From NCBI GenBank assembly GCA_049999805.1, contig JBNGIO010006406.1:90581-121128 (forward strand): a DNA stretch of 30,548 nt, in the 5' to 3' direction. Both the position numbers and the translations under genes were made by a program. This document shows positions 1 to 9,521 of this stretch, one piece after another. This DNA is from Folioceros fuciformis (Eukaryota; Anthocerotophyta; Anthocerotopsida; Anthocerotales). The first letter of the stretch is position 1. Each line of letters starts with the position of its first letter. A model generated the notes under the pieces. That model ran no database searches and was not told the DNA's origin. It saw only the letters and a program-made list of their open reading frames with translations.

Positions 1-4
1 ACGT

Positions 5-94
5 ATGACGGGGGAGCGTGTGGTTGTTGTATCTAGGTGGTGGAGGAAGGGGTGCGGGGAGGAGGTGTGGACGCAGGGGAGCTTGATATGGTAG
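5..94 (+). promoter_or_regulatory. possible upstream ORF of the apyrase gene
   Basis: An ATG at position 5 opens a 29-codon frame whose TAG (92-94) ends one base before the apyrase ATG at 96. The frame differs from the apyrase frame. If the transcript begins upstream of the window, this would be a short upstream ORF placed to affect initiation. The window starts only 4 bases earlier, so it could equally be part of something else. Confidence 0.25.
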
Positions 95-95
95 G

Positions 96-2655
96 ATGAG
101 TGGGCATGATACGGCGCTGGTAGGCAGCTTCATGCGCCGCTCTGCTAGTGCTGCCTCAGGTTCTGGATTGGCGTCGGCTGCGGTGCAGCCCATTTCTCCG
201 CCCTCGCGCCGGATGGAAACTGTGTCCAAGCTGCAGGCCCGCGGCATATCGCCGTTCCCGGCTGTCCATAAGTCGCAGCTGCCGCCCAGGGCGGTTTACC
301 CGGGGCATCAGGCCGCGGGGTGGCGGGGATCGTGCCATGGAAATGTATGGCTTGTGTTTGCAGTCCTGGCCTTCTTTTCTGTCTCGCTCTATGCCTTCTC
401 AATGACAAGAGGTGTGCAGTATTCCGCCCATTTTCGGCGCTTTAGTAACCGGGGTTATGGGATAGTAATCGATGCAGGTAGCAGTGGATCAAGATTACAT
501 GTCTTCCAGTACGTTGAAGAGGGCCAGCTCCCTCGTGTAGATCCCCGGTATTCGATCTCCAAGAAGGTGACTCCTGGGTTGTCCTCGTTCAGAGATAAGC
601 CTGAGGAGGCTGGTCAGTCGCTCATTGACCTTATGGACTTTTCTAAGGGAACAGTACCTGCAAAAGAAAGGCCTGCAACTAGAATTTATCTTATGGCCAC
701 TGCTGGGTTGAGACTGCTGGACAAGGAGACGCAGGACAAGATTTTGGAATCCTGTAGAGCTGTTCTCAGGAGGTCAGGATTTCTCTTCAGGGATGAATGG
801 GCCTCTGTCATTTCAGGTCATATAGCCTGCCTCTTCGTTTTGCAACTCTTTCTGCTCCACTACGCTGTGGCGTGAATTGCTCCTGCATTGGAGTTTTCGG
901 AGGATGGTATGGTCGGGGCGTGCAGACATGGAACACTGACACAATTACCTTTGCATTCTCGAAACAGGCACCGATGAAGGGATTTATGCTTGGGTTTCCG
1001 CCAATTATGTGCTGGGCACCTTAGGACGTGATCCGCATGAAACTGTCGGTATTGTTGAATTGGGAGGCGCGTCAGCTCAGGTATGTAGCAGCCTTTTGTA
1101 TGAATTTTGTTTCCTGGCGCGTAGAAGTTTATCTTGACCAATACGCTTTGGCTTTGGCTTTGCAGGTAACATTTGTCCCTGAGACGCCCCCTCCACCACA
1201 GTATTTGCAAATCCTGGAGCTTGGTGGGGTCACCTACACTTTATACACTTACAGCTTCTTGGGCTTGGGACAGGTTACTTTAACCTTAGTTCTTGACCAT
1301 CCCAATTTGTATACATTTTCTTCTAGACCATATCTCTGAGTTGTATCCCTCGCGTTTGTGGCATTTCAGGAAGCAGCATGGACAGCTCTCTTGAAACTTC
1401 TGTATTCCGGTGCTGTCAGGGCAGGTAAGTGCTTGTTTTGCATAGCAGGTGACTTGTTGGTGTGTCGCATGCCATGACCTCTTCCATTGCTCAGCCTATT
1501 GTCTGTGTTCGCTCTGCAGGTCTGTCTCCTCCGGAGGATAACGTTGTTGTAGATCCCTGCACTCCTAAGGGCTATGTTCGGACTCTGGATGACGTGATCT
1601 TACCCTCTGTGCTACCTGGCGCGGGTGAGGATAAGCGGCCAGTTTCAAGCATCCTCTCAGCTGGGAACTTCACAGAATGCCGGAAAGCCGCTCTCTCCCT
1701 CCTTCAGAGAGGCAGAGGTGTGTGAGTATTGCATAGCACAGGCAACAAATATGTTTCAGTTGGAACCGTTGTTGCTGTTGTTGTTGCTGTTGCAGATGAA
1801 ATGTCCTTCTCTCATGAATGCTAGTTCGCAGATGACTGTCTATACCATCGGTGTGCCATCGGAACGGAATTCATTCCCACCCTTCGAGGAAAATTTTTTG
1901 GTACCGAGAATTTCTTCTACACCTCCCAAGTATGTCTCTTCACCCCAATCTGGTTTCTTTCTATGATGGAGGCAGTCAGAGAGGCACTTGTCTGTGCGTC
2001 TGCGGTTGGCAGATGGTTGCTGGCTCCGAGTACTGAAACTACTCGTGTTCGACTCATGGAATCAGTTTTTCGGGTTGCCATCCAATGCAACTTTGACGGA
2101 AATCGAGGCAGCCGGAGTGCACTACTGTGAGAAGGACTGGAGTGCCCTACAGCTACAGCACAACCAGATTCTAGAAGAAGACCTGCTGAAGTACTGCTTC
2201 TCCACATCTTACATTGTGGCGCTATTGCATGATGGCCTTGGTGTTGCTATGCAAGATGAAAGGTCTGCTCTTCTGTCCCCAGCTATGGCTATCCAGGACT
2301 GCATTTTGTGTTATTATTCTTCTCAGTGGATGATGCCTCAGAGACGTAGCTCTCAAACCTTTGTTCTTGTCCTTTGCTCTTCGCCAGAATGAAGTTCACA
2401 AACCAGGTTGGCAAAGTTGCCCTGGACTGGGCACTCGGTGCCTTCATTGTGCGAATGGGGGAAGACGGCCTCCAGCAACCGCCGGTTGGCCTGTTTGGAG
2501 ACGAGGTGGTTACCGTCCTTTCATTAATGGGCTTTGTTTGCATACTTGCATTTGTGCTATGGTTTGTCATGCGCTGGCGAAGGCCACACTTGAAAACCAT
2601 TTATGATTTGGAAAAGGGGCGGTACATTACCACAGCAACTCGGTTACATAGATGA
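96..2655 (+). CDS. GDA1/CD39-family apyrase (plant APY7-like), two membrane segments, 8 exons
   Basis: Nucleoside tri/diphosphate phosphohydrolase, probably in an endomembrane or the plasma membrane. Exons by GT-AG and phase: 96-816, 968-1080, 1166-1273, 1370-1424, 1520-1717, 1832-1929, 2066-2262, 2388-2655; 585 aa. Seen: a long basic Ser/Pro N-terminus, a membrane segment at about residues 83-102, ACR1 DAGSSGSR (126-133), ACR2 ATAGLRLL (201-208), ACR3 DEGIYAWVAANYVLGTL across the first junction, ACR4 GIVELGGASAQ (about 268-278), ACR5 YTYSFLGLGQ, then YCFSTSYIVALLHDGLG and LDWALGAF near the C-terminus. A second membrane segment lies at about 536-558, with a basic cytosolic tail. Two membrane anchors with the catalytic domain between them match the longer plant apyrases rather than the soluble APY1/2 type. 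The acceptor of exon 6 is uncertain (1796, 1824 or 1831); 1831 gives the best family fit. Substrate preference cannot be read from sequence. Confidence 0.93.
1768..1794 (+). repeat. GTT/GCT trinucleotide microsatellite in apyrase intron 5
   Basis: A run of GTT and GCT triplets forms the pyrimidine/T-rich stretch just before three closely spaced candidate splice acceptors (AG at 1796, 1824 and 1831). Length changes here could alter acceptor choice; that is an inference. Confidence 0.7.
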
Positions 2656-3243
2656 TGACGTTTTGCTTAGGTCTCAATTCAATGGGCAGTTTCACATTTT
2701 TGGGTTATCTCTGGTGACTTCGGGACTGATCCCCGTCCCATCCACGTTTGCCTACTACTCCTCCATTACTTTCTGATGCTATAACTTGAGCCATGGTTTC
2801 ATGCAGTTGCGGGCGCCAGGCTTCTGCCCAGTTGGACGTACTCACCTTTCCCCTGTATTCTTAATTTCCTGCTCTGGATCCACCTGCGACTCGTTCGATG
2901 GGGAGTGAAATCCGAAGTTCGTTCGGAGGCTCCTTTGTCTTATGCTTGGAGCGGCTGTATTATACTAGAGACCCATAGTGTGTCAGATTGGCTAGGTCGA
3001 GGAAGACGTACTGTATTATGCCGTGAGAAATGATTCCTTGAAGGAATGACTCATTACAAAATGTACCGTGACCGGTGTTCGCCCTACCAGTCTGGAGACA
3101 CCGACGAATTGTCTAGGCTGAAAATACGTTATACTACCGGTTTCGCCATTTGTAGTTTCGCCGGAACCCTTTTCAGGGTTCTGCAACAAAGTCTGGGGTG
3201 CGCGAGCGAGGCTCGGAATGCTGCGGCGGAGATCCGTGTTGCT
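2656..3243 (+). promoter_or_regulatory. apyrase 3' flank and promoter/5' UTR of the gamma-CA-like gene
   Basis: No separate gene is seen. A TATA-like TATTATA lies at 2958-2964. Downstream are two minimal upstream ORFs: ATG CCG TGA at 3018-3026 and ATG ATT CCT TGA at 3030-3041. An ATG at 3046 is in frame with the gamma-CA-like protein and would add 66 residues, but the family match favours the start at 3244. Confidence 0.45.
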
Positions 3244-4119
3244 ATGGCGACGTCTGCAGCGAGGCACACTGGGCTCAAGCTTCTGAAGTACCAGGCGGAT
3301 CTTCCAGCCTCCTTCCTGGCCATTCTGTCGTCCGCATCCGGGAGATCTGTAGCTGCAGGAGCAGGAGCTGGAGCTGCGGGGCCTGCCATCCACTCGGCTG
3401 CTGGCTCGGGGATCGGCGCCGGGGCCTCCAGCTTCACGCCGCTCTTGCAGCAGCGGCAACATGCATCCACATACACGGCTTCCTCGATGTTTCCATACCA
3501 TATAGAGTGGGACTACCGGGGGCAGAGGCAAATTCTTCCCATTCAGGACTGGGTGCCGGATGTGGCTGTGAATGCGTTCGTGGCTCCCAGCGCCGTGCTG
3601 GCGGGCTTGGTGGAGATACAGGACAGGGCGTCGGTCTGGTACGGAGCTGTTCTGCGAGGCGATTTGAACAAGATTTTTCTTGGCTTCCTGTCGAATGTGG
3701 GGGACAGGTGCGTGATCCACGCCGCGGCGTCGTCGCCCACGGGTTTCTCGGCTGCCACGAGCATAGGAAGGATGTGCACAGTAGGCGGCTTCAGCACCAT
3801 CAGGTCCAGCACCATCGAAAACGAGGCTGTGGTCGGGCAGAGATGCGTGTTGATGGAAGGCTCGCTTGTTGAGAAGCATGCGTACCTGGGTGACGGTTCA
3901 GTGCTCCCTCCCGGCAGGCGGATCCCTTCTGGAGAGCTATGGGCTGGCAACCCTGCTCGATATGTCCGTGACCTGACGAACGATGAGATTTTGGCCATCC
4001 CTAAACTGGCAGAGGCAATTCACGATGTGGCTGACGACCATGCTGCTCAGTTCTTACCCTACAGTACGGCGTACATCGAAGCTGAAGAACTTAGGACCTA
4101 TGCGGAACGCATAGAGTGA
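3244..4119 (+). CDS. mitochondrial gamma-carbonic-anhydrase-like protein (complex I matrix-arm subunit)
   Basis: A left-handed beta-helix protein of the plant mitochondrial complex I carbonic-anhydrase domain. The ORF is uninterrupted: 291 aa from ATG 3244, or 357 aa from ATG 3046. I chose 3244 because it begins MATSAAR, close to how Arabidopsis gamma-CAL proteins begin, and has G at -3 and +4. Seen: an Ala/Gly/Ser-rich presequence region (about 1-80), WDYRGQRQILPIQDW, VNAFVAPSAVLAGLVEIQD, GAVLRGDLNKI, RCVIHAAASSPTG, LMEGSLVEKHAYLGDGSVL, and the C-terminal block PPGRRIPSGELWAGNPARY with FLPYSTAYIE. This combination is diagnostic of the gamma-CAL branch. Only one of the three zinc-binding histidines of true gamma-CAs is evident (in RCVIHAA), so a catalytically silent structural role is expected. 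The Ala/Gly insert after the presequence is longer than I recall for flowering-plant homologues. Confidence 0.93.
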   Translation: MATSAARHTGLKLLKYQADLPASFLAILSSASGRSVAAGAGAGAAGPAIHSAAGSGIGAGASSFTPLLQQRQHASTYTASSMFPYHIEWDYRGQRQILPIQDWVPDVAVNAFVAPSAVLAGLVEIQDRASVWYGAVLRGDLNKIFLGFLSNVGDRCVIHAAASSPTGFSAATSIGRMCTVGGFSTIRSSTIENEAVVGQRCVLMEGSLVEKHAYLGDGSVLPPGRRIPSGELWAGNPARYVRDLTNDEILAIPKLAEAIHDVADDHAAQFLPYSTAYIEAEELRTYAERIE

Positions 4120-4544
4120 GCGACTCATTTGATTTGCAGCTTAATTTCGAGCGCAGGTGGGCTGTCGGGGATTAGCAGTACTCGGAGCATCTGTGTCCGC
4201 TCTTTTTTGAAGAGCAGCCGGTGTCGTAGGCATCATTTTAGGTTTTTTGAGACACTGTTGATGTCTACTGCCGGGGCATTGGTAGCAGCCGTGTTCTGCA
4301 GCCGAAAGGCTTCATGTTTGGCGTTGTTGCATGTCTTCGTGTTGCACCTACCCATATCCATTGCACCCGACTGCCTGATAAAGTCGTTCCGTTCTTCCAT
4401 TGCGTCTCTTGGAGACATGGAAACTCAAACACATCTACAAGTGACAAGTCCGGCCTGGATGCACACCCATCCACTGCTAGCAATGAGCTTCGGTTCGGCG
4501 TATGCTGTTACCATACAACATCCTAGACTGCACTGCTTCCTGTC
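4120..4544. other. convergent 3' flanks of the gamma-CAL and uS9c genes
   Basis: The gamma-CAL gene (stop at 4119, + strand) and the uS9c gene (stop at 4545, - strand) end toward each other here. Short frames are open on both strands but none has a recognisable product; I read this as two overlapping or abutting 3' UTRs. Confidence 0.6.
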
Positions 4545-5334
4545 CTAACGCTTCGAGTACTGTGGGCGCTTTCGTGCCTTGTGCAGACCGTACTTCTTCC
4601 TTTCCACAACTCGAGAGTCTCGAGTGAGGAGGCCCTGTTTCTTGAGTGGATCCCTGTTTGCCTGGTTAGCAACCAACAAAGCCCGTGCAACTCCTAGGAG
4701 AATGGCTTGTGCCTGGGCTGAGACTCCACCTCCGTGAGCCTTGACGATAACGTCATACTTGGATTCAAAGCCCAGGCTTACAAGGGGGAACTTCACAGCT
4801 TGCAGCCACACTGGGTTGCCTTGAAGATAATCCTGCCAGGGCGAGAGAGATCCCGCATTGAGAAAACGCAAGCAGCCACAGACCACACAGTCTCACGGTC
4901 ACCATGACCAGCAATACATCACAAAGAACATGCACCTGCGCAGTGCGATTGTTGATGATGATCTGCCCGGTTCCCTCAACGAGGCACACTCGGGCAACCG
5001 CGCATTTGCGCCGGCCAGTACCGAGCAAGCGCTGCGCGGCGAATCCCCCCGGCAGCGACTGCTTCACGAAAGCTGCCAACTCTTCTCTCTCTGTCGTCGT
5101 AGCTACGGCGGCAGTCGCTGCCACCTCTAGAGCACAAGCAGGAGACCTTCTGGCTCTAGACTGCAGAGGAGCGATCCTCACAGCAGGCCTCAGGCTCAGC
5201 CCGCACAGGGAGGAGGACTTGCTGGAGGAGGTGGAACATTTTTCCGTAGAGCCGAGGGAAAGGGAGGCGAATGCCAGGGTCTGCGCCGCTACAGCAGCAG
5301 CTGCCATCGCCATGGCAGCGCAGAAAAGAGACAA
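4545..5334 (-). CDS. plastid ribosomal protein S9 (uS9c), nuclear-encoded, 2 exons
   Basis: Small-subunit protein of the chloroplast ribosome; the C-terminal tail of uS9 reaches the P-site tRNA. Exons on the minus strand: 5334-4936 and 4832-4545, with a 103-bp GT-AG intron in phase 0; 228 aa. Residues about 1-80 are an Ala/Ser-rich transit peptide. The mature part shows [19 protein letters not shown], then [11 protein letters not shown], the junction into DYLQGNPVW, then [40 protein letters not shown] and the terminal [11 protein letters not shown], which is characteristic of uS9. An in-frame Met at 5313 could also serve as start. The gene is divergent from the proteasome gene across 181 bp, so promoter elements are probably shared. 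Confidence 0.95.
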
Positions 5335-5515
5335 TGTACCTGGTGGAACAGATCGGATGGGGTTGTGGGTTTAGTGGTTAACTCCCCTCCTGGTAAAGAA
5401 CGAACCAGGCTAGGGCTTTTTGTCTCATAACAAGACTCTCTGGTTTTTAGCCAAGCAATGCTGTAGAAGCCTTGCACACCAAGTTGAAGCTAGGTCGAAC
5501 GGGTACATCGCAAGT
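5335..5515. promoter_or_regulatory. 181-bp bidirectional promoter region between uS9c and PBA1
   Basis: The two start codons (5334 minus, 5516 plus) lie 181 bp apart with nothing coding between, so this must hold both 5' UTRs and core promoters. No clear TATA box is visible on either strand. A block around 5409-5420 reads on the minus strand as AAAAAGCCCTAGCC, resembling the telo-box (AAACCCTA) found near plant ribosomal-protein genes; the match is imperfect. Confidence 0.6.
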
Positions 5516-7037
5516 ATGGACACCATGGCGAGCGACTGGATGAACGCCGCCCACAGCATGGGCACGACGATTATGGCAGTGCAGTACAGAGATGGCGTCG
5601 TCTTGGGAGCCGATTCCCGGACCACCACTGGTAAGCTAATTTTGCCTCGACTGCGCAGGATTTTCAATGTCCCCTCATTTCTAGGGGGGTACCTTCAATC
5701 TGTTTTTCGCAGGAGTGTACGTTGCGAACCGAGCTTCGGACAAAATTACCGAGCTTACGGACAACGTCTTCCTTTGCAGATCCGGATCGGTAAGTGCCTC
5801 ATTCATTGCGCAGCTCTTGCCTAGGACGTCAACCACCTCAGGGTATTGAGAATTTGTACGTGATTCTCTTGTGTCCCAGCCAGCTGCAGTTCTTAGCTTT
5901 GCTATGTAATTGTGTGTCGTGCAGGCGGCCGATACCCAGGTTGTCTCAGATTATGTGCGGTACTTTTTGAATCAGCATACGTACGTGGTACTTCTATTTG
6001 CAAGTCATGTTTTCTTGAGGAGGATCCTGTTTCTTGATGCTGCTTTACGGAATTTGATCCATGATAGAGCTCTCGTTGTGTCCGTTTCAGAATTCAGCTT
6101 GGTCGTCCAGCGACTGTGAAGACCGCAGCTACCCTAATCCGGCAGTTGGCTTATCAGAATAAGGTTGAGTTGTGAAACAGCAAGATATTTTCTTTTCTTC
6201 TCCGTGAGAACTGGCAGTGTATATTTCTGCTTGTCTCTTGATGGAATTCCCGCTTCCTGACAGTCCATTTTACAAGCTGGCATGATTGTTGGTGGGTGGG
6301 ACAAGTATGAAGGACCAGCGGTGTATGGCATACCTCTTGGCGGCACCTTGTTGCGCCTCCCATTTGCTACTGGCGGTATGTGTCACAGGGGAACTGAATG
6401 TCATGCAAGACACTCTTACAGGTTTTACGACATTGGGACCGTACCCTGAATATGGCAAAGCTGACTAACATCTTCTTTTGCCTTTGTTTGCTCCAGGATC
6501 TGGGTCTAGCTACCTCTATGGGTTCCTGGATCATGCGTGGAGAGAAAACCTGAGTGAGGCAGAGGCAGAGGTCTGACCGGCCTCGCCGTTGGCAGAAGAA
6601 AGTGATGTCAGGTCGCAGCATTTTTCTTTTTCCTGACATTACACAGGCGTCTGCATAACAAAATCCTTGGTTGTTCAGGACTTGGTTGTGAAGGCAGTTT
6701 CCCTTGCGATGGCCAGGGACGGTGGGAGCGGTGGTGTAGTTCGGACTGTCACTGTAAGTTTGGTTTGGGGTTCTGTTGTCCACAGCCATTTGATGTTTCT
6801 CTTACTTGGTTATGCTCCCTCAACATCCTGCTTCTGTTCTTGGTTGTCCATTGGGACACACAACTGGGTTTTACTTATGTCAGACCTCACCTCTTCTGAC
6901 CCGCTCGGTTTTACTCTGTGCAGGTGAACGAAAAAGGAGTCAAACGTACCTTCCATAGTGGGGACAAGCTTCCCCTTTGGCATGAGGAAATAGCACCGAG
7001 AGAAACACCCGTTGAGGTTGATGCCATGCACAGTTGA
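5516..7037 (+). CDS. PBA1: 20S proteasome subunit beta type-6 (beta1, caspase-like activity), 8 exons
   Basis: Catalytic beta1 subunit of the 20S core particle, cutting after acidic residues. Exons: 5516-5630, 5713-5789, 5925-5980, 6091-6163, 6264-6375, 6497-6570, 6679-6753, 6924-7037; every junction is GT-AG with consistent phase, giving 231 aa, about the family length. Seen: a propeptide ending HSMG, then the mature N-terminus TTIMAV with catalytic Thr at residue 17; [12 protein letters not shown] with the conserved Asp; [12 protein letters not shown] with the conserved Lys; [49 protein letters not shown]; and [20 protein letters not shown]. The start at 5516 gives the short propeptide typical of plant beta1. 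A second in-frame Met lies three codons downstream. Confidence 0.96.
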
Positions 7038-8009
7038 TTTTCGTTTTGTCCTCCGGCAGGTAGAAAACGCAAACCAAAGTAAGGTAACCTTTCTAGGGAC
7101 TGCTTGACCGCAGTAGATGCAGAATGCACATTAAGCGCTGTTGTCCTGTGGTATTTTTGGAACAGAAGTTTAAAGGCAAGGGCAAATTGTACGATGTAGA
7201 CGACTTGCCATGGGAGCATAGCATGGCATTTGAGCCAATTCGTGTGTGATAGCCGGATGGCAGTATTAGGCAAGTGTAGGTATGGCGCGTAGGATTGTAC
7301 TGTTAGAAACAGTCGTCGACTTGCGAGGCTCGACGAAGCGCATTTGGTGTGGCCTTACCCCCCAATTCGCGGAGAGTCTTGGAAAGTCCCTATGCTAAAA
7401 TTTGTGCCCTCGACACGGAATTTGAAGTCATTGCTCGCTCAGCGACTCACAGATTACTGAACTCTCTACCGACCGATGGGTGAGAGAGGAGGTAGAATGT
7501 AAAAAAGAAATGATGGGGAAAAGGCGACTGGTTGTTGGGAGATGGGGTAAAATACAAAAAACAATGATGGGGAAAAGGTGACTGATGATTGAGAGAGGAG
7601 ATAAAATACGAAAAACAATGACGGGGAAAAGCCTTTCTCATGGATTCCGAAATTCCTTACATGTACAGTGCGAAGTTCCCATACAAAAACCCTAGAAGTT
7701 CAGAAATCCCTTCCCTCAGCTGCCAACTAAGACCTTACCAAACGAACCTGCTGGCACAAGAATTTAACGTCTCATGCCTAGTCCAATCTTAATTATACAC
7801 AGCTGGCTGAGCAAAACAGCAGCTGCCTAAAAACTGAGGCCCTCTTCCTACTGGAGTGTGCACCCCCTCGCATCAAGCGGGTAAAATCCGCTATCGCATT
7901 GCCTCAAGGTGAGAAACACTACGTGAATGTGCATGATGGCCGAACGCTTCCACACAAATCCTTCCACGAACAAAGGCCAAGCGGTTGGTCGCCCAGACAG
8001 AACATGGGC
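7038..8009. other. convergent intergenic region between PBA1 and the receptor kinase
   Basis: The PBA1 stop (7037, +) and the kinase stop (8010, -) face each other, so both 3' UTRs lie here. Apart from the minisatellite at 7481-7631, nothing coding is recognised. Confidence 0.6.
7481..7631. repeat. minisatellite, about 2.8 copies of a ~54-bp unit
   Basis: The block ATGATGGGGAAAAGG recurs at 7510, 7564 and (as ATGACGGGGAAAAG) 7618, a spacing of exactly 54 bp. Each is preceded by a similar GAGAGAGGAGRTAAAATAC block; the third copy carries a 1-bp spacing shift. The minus strand stays open for 64 codons (7641-7447) because 54 is a multiple of 3, giving a His/Pro/Phe-rich 18-residue pattern. I regard that reading frame as a by-product of the repeat. 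Confidence 0.85.
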
Positions 8010-9521
8010 TCAGGGATCAAGTCGGGTGTAATCTGGCTCGGAAACGTTTAATTTCGAGAGACTGAACGACCTGGAGTAAGCTGGCCCAGAATCATAAAAC
8101 TCGAACCTCGTATACGCAGGTTTCGAGCCTGCAGAATTGTCCAAACCCTGTTGCACCGGCTGCTGAGATGAATGGTCCCGGGAACTCCTACTCCAAGTAC
8201 TGGACGACTTGGGAGTGTCCGAAGGGGATTCGTCGTCCTTGATTTCCATGGCCAAAGCTTCCGTGAGCTGTTTGACAACCTCGCTCATCGTAGGCCGATG
8301 AATAGACCGAGGCTCCACACTAAACATGGCAACTTCTGCCACCTTGAGCAACGAGTCAATACCATAATCAGACCCCAGCAAGGGATCCACAATGGCTTCC
8401 GCATTGCCATCCTGCATCAGTTTCCTTGCCCATTCGCTAATTCGCCACCTCGACTTGGACTCCTCCTCTATCACAGGCTCTCGACCAGAAATGATCTCCA
8501 ACAGCACAATCCCAAAGCTATAAACATCGCTCTTCTGGGTGAGCCGCAGCGACTGGAAGTACTCCGGGTCCAAATACCCCGACGTGCCCTTCACAATCGT
8601 GGTGACGTGGCTGGCATCAGAGTCAGCAGGAGTCAACTTGGACAGTCCGAAGTCGGCCACCTTGGCCATCATATTCTCTGCCAGCAGTATGTTGCTGCTC
8701 TTGATGTCCCTGTGAATAATCGCAGGGTTGCACTGGTGCAGATACTCCAACCCCGTGGCAGCATCCAAAGCAATGGTGAGCCTGGTCCTCCAGTCCAACC
8801 CCTGGCTGTTAATCGGTTCATGCAGCTGCTCCTGCAGCGTTCCCCCGGGGCAGTACTCGTACACCAGCATTCGCTCATTGTCCTCGTTACAGTAGCCCAC
8901 CAGAGACACCAGGTTCTCGTGGTGCACTCTGGACAGCACGTGCACCTCGTTGTAGAACTCCTGCTCACCTTGCTGTGAGTCCCCCGCCTGCACCTTCACC
9001 GCCACCTTCTGCCCCGAAGGCAACTTCCCGTAGTACACCGGCCCAAACCCTCCTTCCCCGATCTTGTGAATAAAATTACGAGTGGCCTTCCTCACCTGCG
9101 CCAACTGGAAGAGTTGCGTCTCATAATGTCGCTCCTGTGACGGCGTCCGAGAGTGCGCCCGCGACCGGGACCGCGAAAGCGGCTGCGACTGCGACTGGGA
9201 CTGGGACTGGGACTGCGATGGCGTCCGAGGCCGCACCCTCGGGGGCAAGGCCCGCGGAGCCGGCACCGCCGGCCCCGCCGCTCCCCCTCTCCCCTGCCTT
9301 GCCTCCGCAGCAATCCTGAGTGCCGCCGGAGGCGGATTGAAGGCCGCGGCCGGATTGTTATGCACAGTCACCTTCTCCGGCGCTCTGCCTTTGCCCTTGC
9401 AGCACACGACGTAGAGTGCCACGGCCAGAGCCACCACAATGAGCACCAAACCTCCCGCCACTCCCCCTATCACCAGGCCGTAGGTGCTGCTGCTAGTAGA
9501 GCTCTCGCTCGTTGTTGACAT
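8010..9521 (-). CDS. transmembrane receptor-like Ser/Thr protein kinase with a minimal ectodomain
   Basis: 503 aa from the first in-frame ATG (9521); the open frame starts just after an in-frame TAG at 9564-9566. Seen: a Ser/Thr-rich stub of about 13 residues, a membrane helix (about 14-41), a juxtamembrane region with Pro-rich and SQ/SR repeats (about 90-125), then a complete kinase. The kinase has the glycine loop GEGGFG (about 155-160), VAVK lysine (about 176), HRDIKSSNILL (about 270-280), DFG (about 290-292) and GTSGYLDPEYF in the activation segment. All catalytic residues are present. The domain resembles kinases of the plant malectin-like/LRR-I group, but no malectin or LRR sequence lies upstream before COG1. 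Two out-of-frame ATGs lie just upstream of 9521, whose own context is poor (C at -3). A spliced 5' exon is therefore possible: a GTAAGT donor sits at 9903-9898 on this strand. The ligand is unknown. Confidence 0.85.
   Translation of the reverse strand: MSTTSESSTSSSTYGLVIGGVAGGLVLIVVALAVALYVVCCKGKGRAPEKVTVHNNPAAAFNPPPAALRIAAEARQGRGGAAGPAVPAPRALPPRVRPRTPSQSQSQSQSQSQPLSRSRSRAHSRTPSQERHYETQLFQLAQVRKATRNFIHKIGEGGFGPVYYGKLPSGQKVAVKVQAGDSQQGEQEFYNEVHVLSRVHHENLVSLVGYCNEDNERMLVYEYCPGGTLQEQLHEPINSQGLDWRTRLTIALDAATGLEYLHQCNPAIIHRDIKSSNILLAENMMAKVADFGLSKLTPADSDASHVTTIVKGTSGYLDPEYFQSLRLTQKSDVYSFGIVLLEIISGREPVIEEESKSRWRISEWARKLMQDGNAEAIVDPLLGSDYGIDSLLKVAEVAMFSVEPRSIHRPTMSEVVKQLTEALAMEIKDDESPSDTPKSSSTWSRSSRDHSSQQPVQQGLDNSAGSKPAYTRFEFYDSGPAYSRSFSLSKLNVSEPDYTRLDP
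9184..9217. repeat. hexanucleotide repeat encoding Ser-Gln dipeptides in the kinase juxtamembrane region
   Basis: On the plus strand GACTGG/GACTGC hexamers repeat about six times. On the coding (minus) strand they encode (Ser-Gln)n, followed by Ser-Arg dipeptides. Copy number is likely to vary between individuals without breaking the frame. Confidence 0.8.

Noticed and set aside
3016-3879. 287-codon minus-strand frame and 224-codon plus-strand frame over the gamma-CA-like gene
   Set aside because: Both are shadows of a GC-rich coding region; the minus frame starts with TTG, and the products are Arg/Ser/Gly-rich with no domain.
7481-7641. CRISPR-like or repeat-encoded protein at the minisatellite
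   Set aside because: Units are contiguous with no unique spacers, and the genome is eukaryotic; the open frame follows from the unit length.
8172-8978. 268-codon plus-strand frame opposite the kinase domain
   Set aside because: It mirrors the conserved kinase codons; no domain, and the minus strand has complete kinase motifs.
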